The notes beneath the pieces are model-generated. The model saw only the letters and a program-made list of their open reading frames with translations. It was not told the origin of the DNA and ran no database searches. From contig JAFEGT010000016.1 in NCBI GenBank assembly GCA_018239765.1, forward strand, positions 1-35,059: a stretch of DNA of 35,059 bases, given 5' to 3'. Position numbers and translations under genes: made by a program. Below, piece after piece: positions 14,624 through 22,104 of this stretch. The stretch's first letter is position 1, and every line of letters starts with the position of its first letter. Source of the stretch: Verrucomicrobiota bacterium (GTDB taxonomy: Bacteria; Chlamydiota; Chlamydiia; Chlamydiales; FEN-1388).

Positions 14624-15377
14624 AAAGGTCGCGGCCATAATTCAGGCAGATCTTTGCAAATTGCGGCATGATCCGATAGAGCTTTTTATGCGCATGATCC
14701 AGCCGGCGATGTGGTTGCTCCTTTTTGGCACGGCGATGAATCATATTAACCCTATCCATGTACAAAGTGGTTCATACCTTGATTTTATAGCACCAGGTGT
14801 CCTTGCCCAGAGTGTACTCTTTGTGGCGATCTTTTATGGAATTGCACTTATTTGGGAGCGAGACAGCGGAATTCTCTATAAACTTCTTGTTACGCCGGCC
14901 CCACGAAGCTGCCTTGTTATTGGACGCGCTCTTGGCGCAGGCATTCGTAGCCTTTGTCAGATGACAATGATCTACCTTCTCTCTCTTTTACTAGGCATTC
15001 ATCTAAACCTTGATCCTGTGTCAATCGGATGCGTTGCCCTAATGGTAATGATCGTTGCTGCCATATTCTCTACCTTTTCACTTATTGTCGCCAGTATCGT
15101 CAAAAAGCGCGAGCGCTTTATGGGCATTGGACAGCTCCTTACGATGCCATTTTTCTTTGCGAGTAACGCCCTCTATCCTATAGATAGCATGCCCGCCTGG
15201 ATTCATACCCTTTCGCGAGTGAATCCCCTTACCTATCAGGTTGATGCTCTTCGAGCGCTGATGATACAAGGCGAAACGGCTCACTTTGGCCTTGCTTTTG
15301 ACTTTGGCGTGAGTCTCCTTATATTCCTCGTCCTTGCCTCTATTGCTACAAAACTCTACCCCCGCATTCTTTATTAA
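14589..15377 (+). CDS. ABC-2 type permease, DrrB-like
   Basis: Inner-membrane partner of the preceding ATPase. Six hydrophobic segments are visible, with features of ABC-2 permeases: MIQPAMWLLLFGTAMNH near the N-terminus, LDFIAPGVLAQSVLF, IALIWERDSGILYKLLVTPAPR (the coupling-helix region), and FFASNALYPIDSMPAWIHTLSRVNPLTYQVDALR near the C-terminus. The frame is open from 14550. I choose the ATG at 14589 because GGAG lies 9 bases upstream, giving 262 residues and a 35-base overlap with the ATPase gene; 14574 is an alternative start. Confidence 0.92.
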   Translation: MQNRQGAAASLKKVAAIIQADLCKLRHDPIELFMRMIQPAMWLLLFGTAMNHINPIHVQSGSYLDFIAPGVLAQSVLFVAIFYGIALIWERDSGILYKLLVTPAPRSCLVIGRALGAGIRSLCQMTMIYLLSLLLGIHLNLDPVSIGCVALMVMIVAAIFSTFSLIVASIVKKRERFMGIGQLLTMPFFFASNALYPIDSMPAWIHTLSRVNPLTYQVDALRALMIQGETAHFGLAFDFGVSLLIFLVLASIATKLYPRILY

Positions 15378-15381
15378 GCTT

Positions 15382-15410
15382 TTGACAAAAAAGTAATTAT
15401 CATTTAAAAT
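15382..15410 (+). promoter_or_regulatory. Strong promoter for the candidate effector gene
   Basis: TTGACA (15382-15387), a 17-base spacer and TAAAAT (15405-15410): a near-consensus primary sigma factor promoter in AT-rich DNA, 26 bases before the ATG at 15437. It is the best promoter I see in the window. Confidence 0.75.
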
Positions 15411-15436
15411 TCCTTTCTAATTATAAGGTAATAGAA

Positions 15437-16450
15437 ATGAATTTAAATGGAATAGGTTGTAGAAAAAGAGAAAGAACAGAAGGATCAGTAGTAGAAGACC
15501 CCACTACACCAAAAAAGGGTGCACCCTCCCTAGTAGAAGTTATTTTTGCTCACCACATAATAGAAGATGCAGATGCAGAAGCCGAACATCCAAAACGAGA
15601 GCGCCCATGGGAGCAGGAAGATGAAAATAGAGCTGCTTTTAAAAGACTCAACTATGTTCCACCTTCCCGTAAACGACCACTAGAAGAGGTAAACTACGAA
15701 GAAGAAAAAGATGATGATCTTCCTCTAATTGAGGAAATGCAAGAACCTCCCTCCACAGGAGCAAAAGTTGAAGATGCCGCGCTTCAGCTCATTATCCCAA
15801 TTTCAGAACGTCAGCTGTTTAGAAAAGCCTGCAGTCAGGGAAATTTAGCCTATATTAAAACCTACATCGATAACCACCCCTCGGCAGTCACCGACCTATG
15901 CCGCGGCATGACCTATAGAAATAACCAAATGAATGAACTGCTCGTAGGGTTAAGCTTTGCAATCGCACATGATAAAACAGCGGTTATTGACTTTCTTATA
16001 GATATGCCGGCAGTAAAACAGAACCTTCCGTTTAGTAAAAATTTAATCTTGAGGGTGGCGTTTTATAATAATCGCCTTTTTACCTGTGCCAAATTACTCC
16101 AAATGCCCGCCGTGCTCGATACAATAGAGCAGTCATTTATCGAGCGCTATCTTGTGTCAGCCGCAGAAACTGGAAATATATTTCAGTTGCTTTTGGTATT
16201 ATCTATTCCCGGCGCTGAGCGTGCCCTACACCTCCTTGGCGCTGTAGATAGGTGCTACTCTCTACTCGATATTGTTAGGCACACTGCCAACACATTTCCT
16301 CATTTTGGGGCATCGTGGAATGGCTTTTTAGAAACCGATGGCACCGTTGTTGCAGAAGCGGGTCACGCTATTTTAATTCAACGAGATGAACTTCTTGCTG
16401 TTTTGGAAAGAACACTCATTTTACCCGATTTTGAAAATCTGACTATCTAA
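15437..16450 (+). CDS. Candidate effector: charged N-terminus with basic clusters, ankyrin-like C-terminus
   Basis: 337 residues. The first 100 are disordered and highly charged, with basic clusters RKRER (9-13), KRER (53-56) and SRKRP (77-81) that resemble eukaryotic nuclear localisation signals, set among acidic stretches. From about 120 the protein is helical with ankyrin-like repeats: LFRKACSQGNLAYIKTYIDNHP, then LSFAIAHDKTAVIDFLIDMP, RVAFYNNRLFTCAKLLQMP and LVSAAETGNIFQLLLVL. No signal peptide or membrane helix is seen. Ankyrin proteins are common host-directed effectors in intracellular bacteria, so a secreted, nuclear-targeted role is plausible but unproven. The last codons (FENLTI and stop) lie in a 17-base sequence shared with the transposase remnant at 22 kb. 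It has its own strong promoter. Confidence 0.75.
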   Translation: MNLNGIGCRKRERTEGSVVEDPTTPKKGAPSLVEVIFAHHIIEDADAEAEHPKRERPWEQEDENRAAFKRLNYVPPSRKRPLEEVNYEEEKDDDLPLIEEMQEPPSTGAKVEDAALQLIIPISERQLFRKACSQGNLAYIKTYIDNHPSAVTDLCRGMTYRNNQMNELLVGLSFAIAHDKTAVIDFLIDMPAVKQNLPFSKNLILRVAFYNNRLFTCAKLLQMPAVLDTIEQSFIERYLVSAAETGNIFQLLLVLSIPGAERALHLLGAVDRCYSLLDIVRHTANTFPHFGASWNGFLETDGTVVAEAGHAILIQRDELLAVLERTLILPDFENLTI

Positions 16451-16713
16451 AGGATAGAAAGTTCAAGCACTTTGAATAATAAAGTAACAATGAAGCGCCG
16501 GCGGGCTTTCCCTTCCCCATGGAGAAGGGAAAGCCCGCCGGCGCTTCTCCTTGGTCCTTTTCTTCTAAAAGCTACTGTAGGCCAGCCTATTCCACTTAAG
16601 TTTCGACGTATTTGAGCTGCATTGGTAACAAAGACAATGAAGTGGGTGGGGTCGGCGTATCGCGTGGGCCGGTAAGCATACGTTTTCTCGCTCTTTATTT
16701 TCTTTTTGTAATA
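16447..16713 (-). pseudogene. Degraded minus-strand reading frame spanning the hairpin
   Basis: The frame is open between TAA (16716-16714) and TAG (16449-16447) and contains RPTRYADPTHFIVFVTNA and IRRNLSGIGWPTVAF, which look like protein-derived sequence. It has no ATG, GTG or TTG start, and its C-terminal third is encoded by the perfect palindrome. I read it as the tail of a lost gene or insertion element; it may equally be chance. Confidence 0.25.
16492..16547. repeat. Perfect 24-bp inverted repeat (GC-rich hairpin)
   Basis: The left arm at 16492-16515 and right arm at 16524-16547 are exact reverse complements of 24 bases, starting GAAGCGCCGG, with an 8-base loop CCCATGGA. It lies 41 bases after the stop of the candidate effector gene. 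No T run follows at once, so it is more likely a palindromic element than a simple terminator, though it could block transcription or protect the mRNA 3' end. Confidence 0.9.
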
Positions 16714-16775
16714 TTAAAAAAGACATTAATTAGCAAGCCAAGGTATTTTGGATGGCCTTCTCAGGTGTCAAAAAT

Positions 16776-16811
16776 AGCCCCCAAGCGCTAATCGTATTCG
16801 CACTTGGGGCT
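16776..16811 (-). terminator. Terminator of the 1150-residue protein gene
   Basis: On the minus strand AGCCCCAAG pairs with CTTGGGGGCT (one bulged G) around a loop of about 17 bases that can pair further (GCG/CGC), followed by ATTTTTGA. It starts 5 bases after the stop at 16816. Confidence 0.7.
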
Positions 16812-16815
16812 GGTT

Positions 16816-19800
16816 TTATTGCTTTTCTGCTATTTTTTGCTGAATTTGTTTAAGTTCGTTTTTTAGGTCGCCATCGGGGTCTTGGTTTGCGATCTCGGAT
16901 AGAAGATGTTCAAGCAGATTGTGCTCTTTAAGGTTTCTAAAGATCGATTCCACGCTGTAATAAGAAGGTTCGCTACCGTGCGAAAGGGCGTGGGTTTTCT
17001 TTTGTATGATATGGGTTTTTGCCCAAGTAGCAAGGCGGCTATTCCAGTCTGGTATGAGGCCCCAGACAATTGAAAAGCAAAAATTGCAGTTCGAACAGTC
17101 AAAGGCTCTTGAGATGTCCTCGAGGCATGCTTTTTTGATTGCTTCTACAATAGAGGTATCTTCACAAATCTTTGCTTTTAGGGATTCTAAAGCGCCTATT
17201 TTCTGAAACTTTTGAAGCAGGCTATTGAGGCTGTAGAAGCTTATTCCCTGATGGTCTCTAAGAACATCGCTTCTAATTGTTTGAAAAGCGACTGAAAAAA
17301 GTTTGTTTGGGGCATATGCTTGAAGCAGTCGCCAGCCAAGGAGGTGGTGACCTACGGCAATGCTTGCATGCTCTTCATGCCACGCTGAGATAAGTGGTTG
17401 TAGAGCTATGAAGGCATCACTTTTGAGTAGCAAAAGCGGATCAACGCCGGCAGCTGAGTAGGCGGCACATATGTGCATGAATATGCCCAGTTTATCAGAA
17501 CTCGGATTAGCCACTTGTGTTAAAATTTTTAGCATTTCTGCAAAAAGGTGAGTACAGGAGTTTTTGTCGGTGGCGTGTAGGCCTTTGATCATCGGTTCGT
17601 GACATTGCTTATACCCTGAAAACAGGCTTAAAAATTGCACCTGCATGCTTTTTACCAGACCTATTGTGACTTGTGCGCGCTGCTCATCGGTTTTTAAGAA
17701 TGGCTCCTTCCAAAAATCTGTTTCGAGATCTACACCGCCGCCGTGCCGGCTGGTATTTGGGCCTCTGGTTGCTATGCATTCTACGATAAACTGGGTTTTA
17801 TCGATTCCGCTTTCGTCAATGCTGTCTGCTACTAGTTTAAGGCAGCCTTTGGGGTTATGGTAAAAAGCTGTTTGGCCAAATCTATTTATGGTGTTGATAA
17901 AGCGATCTCGTGGGCAGATGACTATAAAGCGCTGCATAATTTTGTGGATTGTGTTGGTGTTACAGGCCGCTTGGTAGAGGTGCTGCATTGCCCAGGCAGC
18001 GGGGCTGTCGTCGCCATTTCGCTGCAGTAGGCAGGGGTTATCAATCATGTGGGTTAGGGCTGTAGCTGCAACTTCAATCCAGCGCTGTTCATCAGCAAAT
18101 GTTGCTTCTTGGGGCTGGGCAAATGCTTCTTCTATCTGGCCAAGTTGACCCCACATTAACAGGTCCTGAAGCGCTCCGACGGCTTCGCTGGCAAGATCTG
18201 CTAATACAGTATGGGCTTTTTCTGAGGCTAAATACCCCATTCTATCGTCAGCAGGTTTGGGACCAAGTCTTGCAGGAGTGTTTTTGTCGGTTCTTTTAAA
18301 CGAACCGCCACCTGATTTTTCTTCATAATAGGCCATATAGCTTGAGCCAGCAATATCATGTTCAAAGTGTAGAAAGACAAGTGGCCAGCTTTGGGGGGGA
18401 AGAGCGTCAAAAAGCTTGGCGATAAACGCCTCCTTTGAAAGGTCGCCTTTTAGGTCTTTATAAAGCGATCGGACAAGCTGCTCGCGGTCGTTATGCTCAA
18501 TATGAGGTGTTTCAAAGTGGCGTTTGAGTTTCTTGAGGGCGTTATTTGAACGGGCTACTGGGTCGTTGAGATCTAAAGCTTCTGGTAAGAGTGCTTCTAC
18601 AAAGTCAATTGCCGCGCTATCATCTTGAAAACTGGTGGTAAGCCTTTGTCTAAGCTCTGTAGCTATGTTGGGGTCAAATGCAACAATAACGTTGTGGAGG
18701 TGGGTGACAAGAGCTTCTCGCACAAAAGGTTTTAGGAGTGTTAGGCTCATTTGTCCCAATAATGGCCTTAAGGTTTCTTCGCTAGTGGCCTGTCTTGGTG
18801 TGCAGAGGTGTACCCACTGCTCTAGCGTGCGCATGCCTTGTTCTCTGTCGCAAAAGAGTGCTTTTATGATGGCGGTTTTGGCAGCTTGTGGGGCGGCAGC
18901 AAAAGCGCTGGCTTTAAACGCCTCGCTGTTATCGGGGGTGTATATTAATGAAATGATTGCTTCTAGACCGTTGTGTTTGATCACATTTTCAAAGAGATCG
19001 GCCATGTTCTTGGCAGCGGTGCTGCGCCATCTATCTTCTGTTTGGCTAAGTAGTTTCATCCACTGGGCAACCTTTACAGGCTCGTGGGCTAAAAATGCTT
19101 GCATGAGCATTTTTTCAAACTCGCCGCTAAAGGCATTGAAGTAGTGAACAAGAGATGAAGCGGGCAATAGGGTAGCAAGGCGTTTGTAGTCGCCGTTGGC
19201 AATGCTATTGTACCCTTTATTTTTATCGATAAATTTTGTGGCATACGAAAAAAAGAGCCACAGATGCGAGTCGTGATCACCTCCCCTTTCTTGGAGGATA
19301 ATCGTGCCGTTGGCAAGCCTTTCAGCTATGCTAACAAGGCAGCTCATGGCAAAGGTGCACGCTTTAAAGCCCTCGCGACCATGCAACCACTGCCAATCTT
19401 CTTCAGTAAAATCAGCCGCAATAAGGTCTTTTACTGAGCACTCTTGTTGGTTTGCAAAAAACCGAGCAATAAAGAGGTCTCTTTTATTGGTTTTTCTCTC
19501 GTAGGCAAGACGAGGACATTTGGGCTGCTCGGTTAGTTCTTGTACAGTTTTTTCGGTGTAGGCTTGAATTTCGTCGGTAATGACTTGCAGGCTTTGAGCT
19601 AATACAGGTGAGCAGGCAGCCCTAAAGTGTAGTACTTCTTTTTCTGGGGCGGTAAGCACAAAATTGCAGTAGAGATCTTCGGCACGCTCTTTTGGCAGGC
19701 GATCAAACATGGTGTTGAGAAATGCTTCTTTTTCTTGCTGTGGCCATTCATTCGTTGCAACCTCTTTCATGATCGCTACAAGAGGCTCTTCAAACGATGA

Positions 19801-20268
19801 AACATCGCTATATCTAAAAAGCAGCTGCAGGCTTTCTTGCCAATCAGCTGTACTAAAATAGCGAAGGAGCGCAAGGCTCATTACTGCCGGAGATGAGCTG
19901 CTGATGCAAAAGTAATAAGTATTTTTTAGGCCTTCTTTGTCAAGGCTTACCAAACATTCTTTAAATCGCTGTTCTTTTTGTGCTTGAGCCAGATCCTCGG
20001 AAACAGCAACAGCAAAGAGGTAGCAGGGCGCAAGGGTTTTGAGACTTTTTGGGGTATCAATGCCCTTAGCCTTTGCAAAGTCTTTAAGGCGCTTTAGCCA
20101 TGTTTCACATCCATAGTCGTGCCTTGAATTTTTGGAGAGTTTCTGTTCCTGCGGCGTGATAAAGCCTTTGGCAAATGCATCCTTTATAAACGAACAGTAG
20201 TTTTGAAGCGTGGAAGATTCTGAAGTAGAAGCGGATTGTAATGGGCTTGTTCCAGTAATATAGCTCAT
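16816..20268 (-). CDS. Very large alpha-helical protein of unknown function (1150 residues)
   Basis: One of the largest genes here and not recognised. It starts MSYITGTSPLQSASTSESSTLQNY (a Ser/Thr-rich N-terminus, as in many type III secreted chlamydial proteins), then is almost entirely helix-forming, with recurring 30-45-residue helical hairpins suggesting a HEAT/ARM-like solenoid. There is no signal peptide, membrane helix, catalytic motif or nucleotide-binding loop that I can see. A Cys cluster CSNCNFCFSIVW lies near residue 1085, and the protein ends in a coiled coil (LKNELKQIQQKIAEKQ). AGGAAG precedes the ATG at 20268. It sits among accessory genes and pseudogenes and has its own terminator. 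A host-directed scaffold is possible, but I assign no function. Confidence 0.8.
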   Translation of the reverse strand: MSYITGTSPLQSASTSESSTLQNYCSFIKDAFAKGFITPQEQKLSKNSRHDYGCETWLKRLKDFAKAKGIDTPKSLKTLAPCYLFAVAVSEDLAQAQKEQRFKECLVSLDKEGLKNTYYFCISSSSPAVMSLALLRYFSTADWQESLQLLFRYSDVSSFEEPLVAIMKEVATNEWPQQEKEAFLNTMFDRLPKERAEDLYCNFVLTAPEKEVLHFRAACSPVLAQSLQVITDEIQAYTEKTVQELTEQPKCPRLAYERKTNKRDLFIARFFANQQECSVKDLIAADFTEEDWQWLHGREGFKACTFAMSCLVSIAERLANGTIILQERGGDHDSHLWLFFSYATKFIDKNKGYNSIANGDYKRLATLLPASSLVHYFNAFSGEFEKMLMQAFLAHEPVKVAQWMKLLSQTEDRWRSTAAKNMADLFENVIKHNGLEAIISLIYTPDNSEAFKASAFAAAPQAAKTAIIKALFCDREQGMRTLEQWVHLCTPRQATSEETLRPLLGQMSLTLLKPFVREALVTHLHNVIVAFDPNIATELRQRLTTSFQDDSAAIDFVEALLPEALDLNDPVARSNNALKKLKRHFETPHIEHNDREQLVRSLYKDLKGDLSKEAFIAKLFDALPPQSWPLVFLHFEHDIAGSSYMAYYEEKSGGGSFKRTDKNTPARLGPKPADDRMGYLASEKAHTVLADLASEAVGALQDLLMWGQLGQIEEAFAQPQEATFADEQRWIEVAATALTHMIDNPCLLQRNGDDSPAAWAMQHLYQAACNTNTIHKIMQRFIVICPRDRFINTINRFGQTAFYHNPKGCLKLVADSIDESGIDKTQFIVECIATRGPNTSRHGGGVDLETDFWKEPFLKTDEQRAQVTIGLVKSMQVQFLSLFSGYKQCHEPMIKGLHATDKNSCTHLFAEMLKILTQVANPSSDKLGIFMHICAAYSAAGVDPLLLLKSDAFIALQPLISAWHEEHASIAVGHHLLGWRLLQAYAPNKLFSVAFQTIRSDVLRDHQGISFYSLNSLLQKFQKIGALESLKAKICEDTSIVEAIKKACLEDISRAFDCSNCNFCFSIVWGLIPDWNSRLATWAKTHIIQKKTHALSHGSEPSYYSVESIFRNLKEHNLLEHLLSEIANQDPDGDLKNELKQIQQKIAEKQ

Positions 20269-20330
20269 GGCAATCTTCCTTATTATGATTGTTAGCTAGG
20301 CATTATACAGAAATTATGACAAAAATACAA

Positions 20331-20624
20331 CTACTCTAACCTGCCAAGCCCTTTAGTCCTGCTTTTTTCAAACATATGCCGAAATAAACAGATAGTGCCG
20401 CCTAGGAATACCACATTCAAAACCAAGCTTTATAAAAAATATTCCACCGGGAATGAGCCTTTATGTAGGATTATTCGCACCCCTTCAAAAATGTATGTGG
20501 TGGGTAGGCACCAGGAAATATGCTGCGCCCAAGTCGGCAGAACCGACACAGGATAGAAGACATCGCTAAAAGGCGCAAAAAGCCCGCCTAGTAAAAATAC
20601 TTCAACACGCGTTTCTGGATGCAT
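20331..20624 (-). pseudogene. Broken ABC-2 type permease, C-terminal part
   Basis: The frame reads LLGGLFAPFSDVFYPVSVLP then ISWCLPTTYIFEGVRIIL, the last conserved region of an ABC-2 permease. It is interrupted by an in-frame TAA at 20432-20430 and continues LNVVFLGGTICLFRHMFEKS to a proper end GRLE at 20331. The N-terminal two thirds are missing: an in-frame TGA lies 7 codons upstream of the first Met. So it is a 5'-truncated gene with a nonsense mutation. It is distinct from the intact permease at 14589. Confidence 0.75.
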
Positions 20625-20791
20625 TCTTGCGTGCCTGCAATGTCATCTTGAGTAAGACATATAAGTGTTTTGCGGATCTCATCGACAACTATCTTAAGAA
20701 CAGCTTGGAGCAGTTTATGAGTCTCGAGGTAGTGGCGTATACGTAGGGAAAAACTGAAAAGTTTCTTATTCTTGATCTTGGTCTTATTCAT
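20588..20791 (-). CDS. Short Lys-rich reading frame at a repeat boundary, doubtful
   Basis: 67 residues, MNKTKIKNKKLFSF followed by a helical stretch with THKLLQAVLKIVVDEIRKTL. An AAGGAA site precedes the ATG. The first ten residues are encoded by one arm of an inverted repeat, and the 3' end overlaps the ABC permease remnant in another frame, so this looks like a chimera of repeat DNA and a gene fragment. I do not recognise the helical part. Confidence 0.3.
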   Translation of the reverse strand: MNKTKIKNKKLFSFSLRIRHYLETHKLLQAVLKIVVDEIRKTLICLTQDDIAGTQECIQKRVLKYFY

Positions 20792-20865
20792 TTTTTCCTT
20801 TTCACATGTTTTAACTCGAGAAAAATGGTAAGAATAAGAATAAGACCAAGAGTAAGAATAAGAAA
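20762..20865. repeat. Inverted repeat of AAGAATAAGACCAAG-type sequence
   Basis: The arms 20762-20789 and 20838-20865 are reverse complements at 26 of 28 positions, with a 48-base spacer. Each arm is itself a loose tandem of AATAAGA/CCAAGA units. The left arm (minus strand) encodes the NKTKIKNKK start of the short frame at 20588-20791. Confidence 0.8.
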
Positions 20866-20968
20866 AATCCTTAAGTTGACACCATTGGGGCCGCCCCTTT
20901 TACTCCGAGAGACCTTGGGTCATTTTTCACAGCCTTGTAAGGCCGACATGTTTTGAGGCCAAAAGCCT

Positions 20969-21409
20969 CTACACACCTGTTTCAAAGAGGTTGTTGAAGG
21001 GATGGCGGTTTTTCCACCGATAAGTTTTAAAATCCCTTTTATCCGTTGATAAAATGTCGCCATGCTGTAGGTGGTTAGCTAAAAGGATTAATGAAGCGTC
21101 AGCCAAGTCCATTGGCAATTCTTTGTATTGGAGCATCAATGTACGCAGCGTTGAATAGTCCGTTTCCGAGATAGAAAATACTGTAAATGCACCATTTTCA
21201 AGATTTTGGAGAAAAGGAAAAATCTTATCTGGTGCTACGTTAAGAAGCAAATGGCAGACTTCAGTAAGTACAGGCCACGTGGTAATCCATTGCCGTTTAG
21301 GCAAAGTATCGAGAATTCTAACAGCCTTCTTATGGTGTTGATCTTTTGTATTGCCAAGTGCTATAAAAAACCCAGAATCGATAATCAAATGTTTTTTAGT
21401 TAACGTCAT
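20969..21409 (-). CDS. VapC-type PIN-domain toxin
   Basis: 146 residues with the four acidic positions of PIN-domain ribonucleases: Asp11 (HLIIDSGFFIAL), Glu50 (VLTEVCHLL), Asp101/Asp104 (DLADASLILLA) and Asp123 (STDKRDF). PIN toxins of toxin-antitoxin pairs cut RNA (tRNA, rRNA or mRNA) in the cytosol using Mg2+. All catalytic residues are present, so it is probably active. It overlaps the preceding antitoxin gene by 14 bases, the usual antitoxin-first arrangement. It lies in a region of remnants and repeats, consistent with acquisition by transfer. Confidence 0.88.
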   Translation of the reverse strand: MTLTKKHLIIDSGFFIALGNTKDQHHKKAVRILDTLPKRQWITTWPVLTEVCHLLLNVAPDKIFPFLQNLENGAFTVFSISETDYSTLRTLMLQYKELPMDLADASLILLANHLQHGDILSTDKRDFKTYRWKNRHPFNNLFETGV

Positions 21410-21668
21410 GTTTGGCCCTTAGTCCTTTGGCAATATGCTGTTTATAGGTAATCGATAAATCTTTTTTTGCCTCAAAACTACCAATAAAACCAGATTCTTT
21501 CAAAATTTCCTGGGGTGAGCGTTGCTCCTGTTCTTGTGTTTTCAAAATCACATAAAACGCATGAATAGCATCCTTAATTGCCTGACTTTGATTTGAGTTT
21601 AGACTCGCCTTAATGAAATCGAGTTCTTTTTTTGATTTGTCGTCACACCTAAAGCTAAATGTCTCCAT
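21396..21668 (-). CDS. Ribbon-helix-helix-like antitoxin partner of the PIN toxin
   Basis: 90 residues. The N-terminal ETFSFRCDDKSKKELDFI and SNQSQAIKDAIHAFY fit the beta-strand, helix, helix pattern of a ribbon-helix-helix DNA-binding domain. The C-terminal half (EILKESGFIGSFEAKKDLSITYKQHI) would bind and block the toxin. A strong GAGGAGGG site precedes the ATG, and a 20-base palindrome lies just upstream, as expected for an autoregulated pair. Assignment to a named antitoxin family is uncertain. Confidence 0.8.
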   Translation of the reverse strand: METFSFRCDDKSKKELDFIKASLNSNQSQAIKDAIHAFYVILKTQEQEQRSPQEILKESGFIGSFEAKKDLSITYKQHIAKGLRAKHDVN

Positions 21669-21685
21669 AAATACCCTCCTCTGGC

Positions 21686-21705
21686 TGTATTATCATTGTA
21701 ATACA
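21686..21705 (-). promoter_or_regulatory. Palindromic operator candidate of the toxin-antitoxin pair
   Basis: TGTATTA-TCATTG-TAATACA is a perfect 7+7 inverted repeat starting 18 bases upstream of the antitoxin ATG. On the minus strand it overlaps TATTAC/GATAAT-like -10 sequence, so binding of the antitoxin-toxin complex here would repress the operon. The binding itself is inference. Confidence 0.6.
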
Positions 21706-21746
21706 TATCGATTTTATAGGCAACTTGAATTTACAAGCGCTGTAGG

Positions 21747-21790
21747 AGCAAAGTTGAAATGTCGTAATCCAGCAAAGTAGAAATGTCGTA
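21747..21790. repeat. Direct repeats at the left end of an insertion-sequence remnant
   Basis: AGCAAAGTTGAAATGTCGTA (21747-21766) and AGCAAAGTAGAAATGTCGTA (21771-21790) are identical but for one base and are spaced 24 bases start to start, about 60 bases before the transposase remnant. Such repeats are typical transposase-binding ends. Confidence 0.65.
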
Positions 21791-21852
21791 TTTCCCTCAT
21801 AAAAAAATCATTATTATGATTAAAGGACTTCTAACCCAACAAGGAGGTTAGT

Positions 21853-22062
21853 ATGGCCCAGAGGGTCTATATGACAGAAAAAGAGCTCTTTAGAGCAGAG
21901 ATTTTCTCAAAAGTAAAAGATAAGAGGCTAAACCAATGCCAGGCGGCTGAAAAGGTAGAGAGCTTCGCTCAAGGGCAATTTTTACGTAAAAGCCATTCTT
22001 TGAAAAAGCCCTTAAATCAACACCCTAGGCCTGACCCCGTTTTAGAAAATCTGACTATCTAG
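21853..22062 (+). mobile_element. Transposase N-terminal remnant (ISNCY-like), internally deleted
   Basis: 69 residues. The start MAQRVYMTEKELFRAEIFSKVKDKRLNQCQAAEKV resembles the N-terminal helix-turn-helix region of ISNCY-type transposases (a step before the usual GLSxRQVxRL helix). It then breaks into SFAQGQFLRKSHSLKKPLNQ and a short end DPVLENLTI. The full protein should exceed 400 residues, so most of it has been deleted. It keeps a strong AAGGAGG site and the direct repeats upstream. Its 3' end shares 17 bases with the end of the candidate effector gene at 16.4 kb. I infer a dead insertion sequence. Confidence 0.6.
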
Positions 22063-22067
22063 CAGCG

Positions 22068-22100
22068 AATTGCATATATAACTACGTTATTTATGCAATT
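22068..22100 (-). terminator. Hairpin after the tyrosine phosphatase gene
   Basis: AATTGCATA (22068-22076) pairs perfectly with TATGCAATT (22092-22100). It sits 4 bases beyond the phosphatase stop, but no T run follows, so its termination strength is doubtful. Confidence 0.35.
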
Positions 22101-22104
22101 AGTC

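Noticed and set aside
18635-19144. 169-codon plus-strand frame opposite the 1150-residue gene
   Set aside because: No ribosome binding site or recognisable domain, and the minus-strand frame is far longer and has a terminator.
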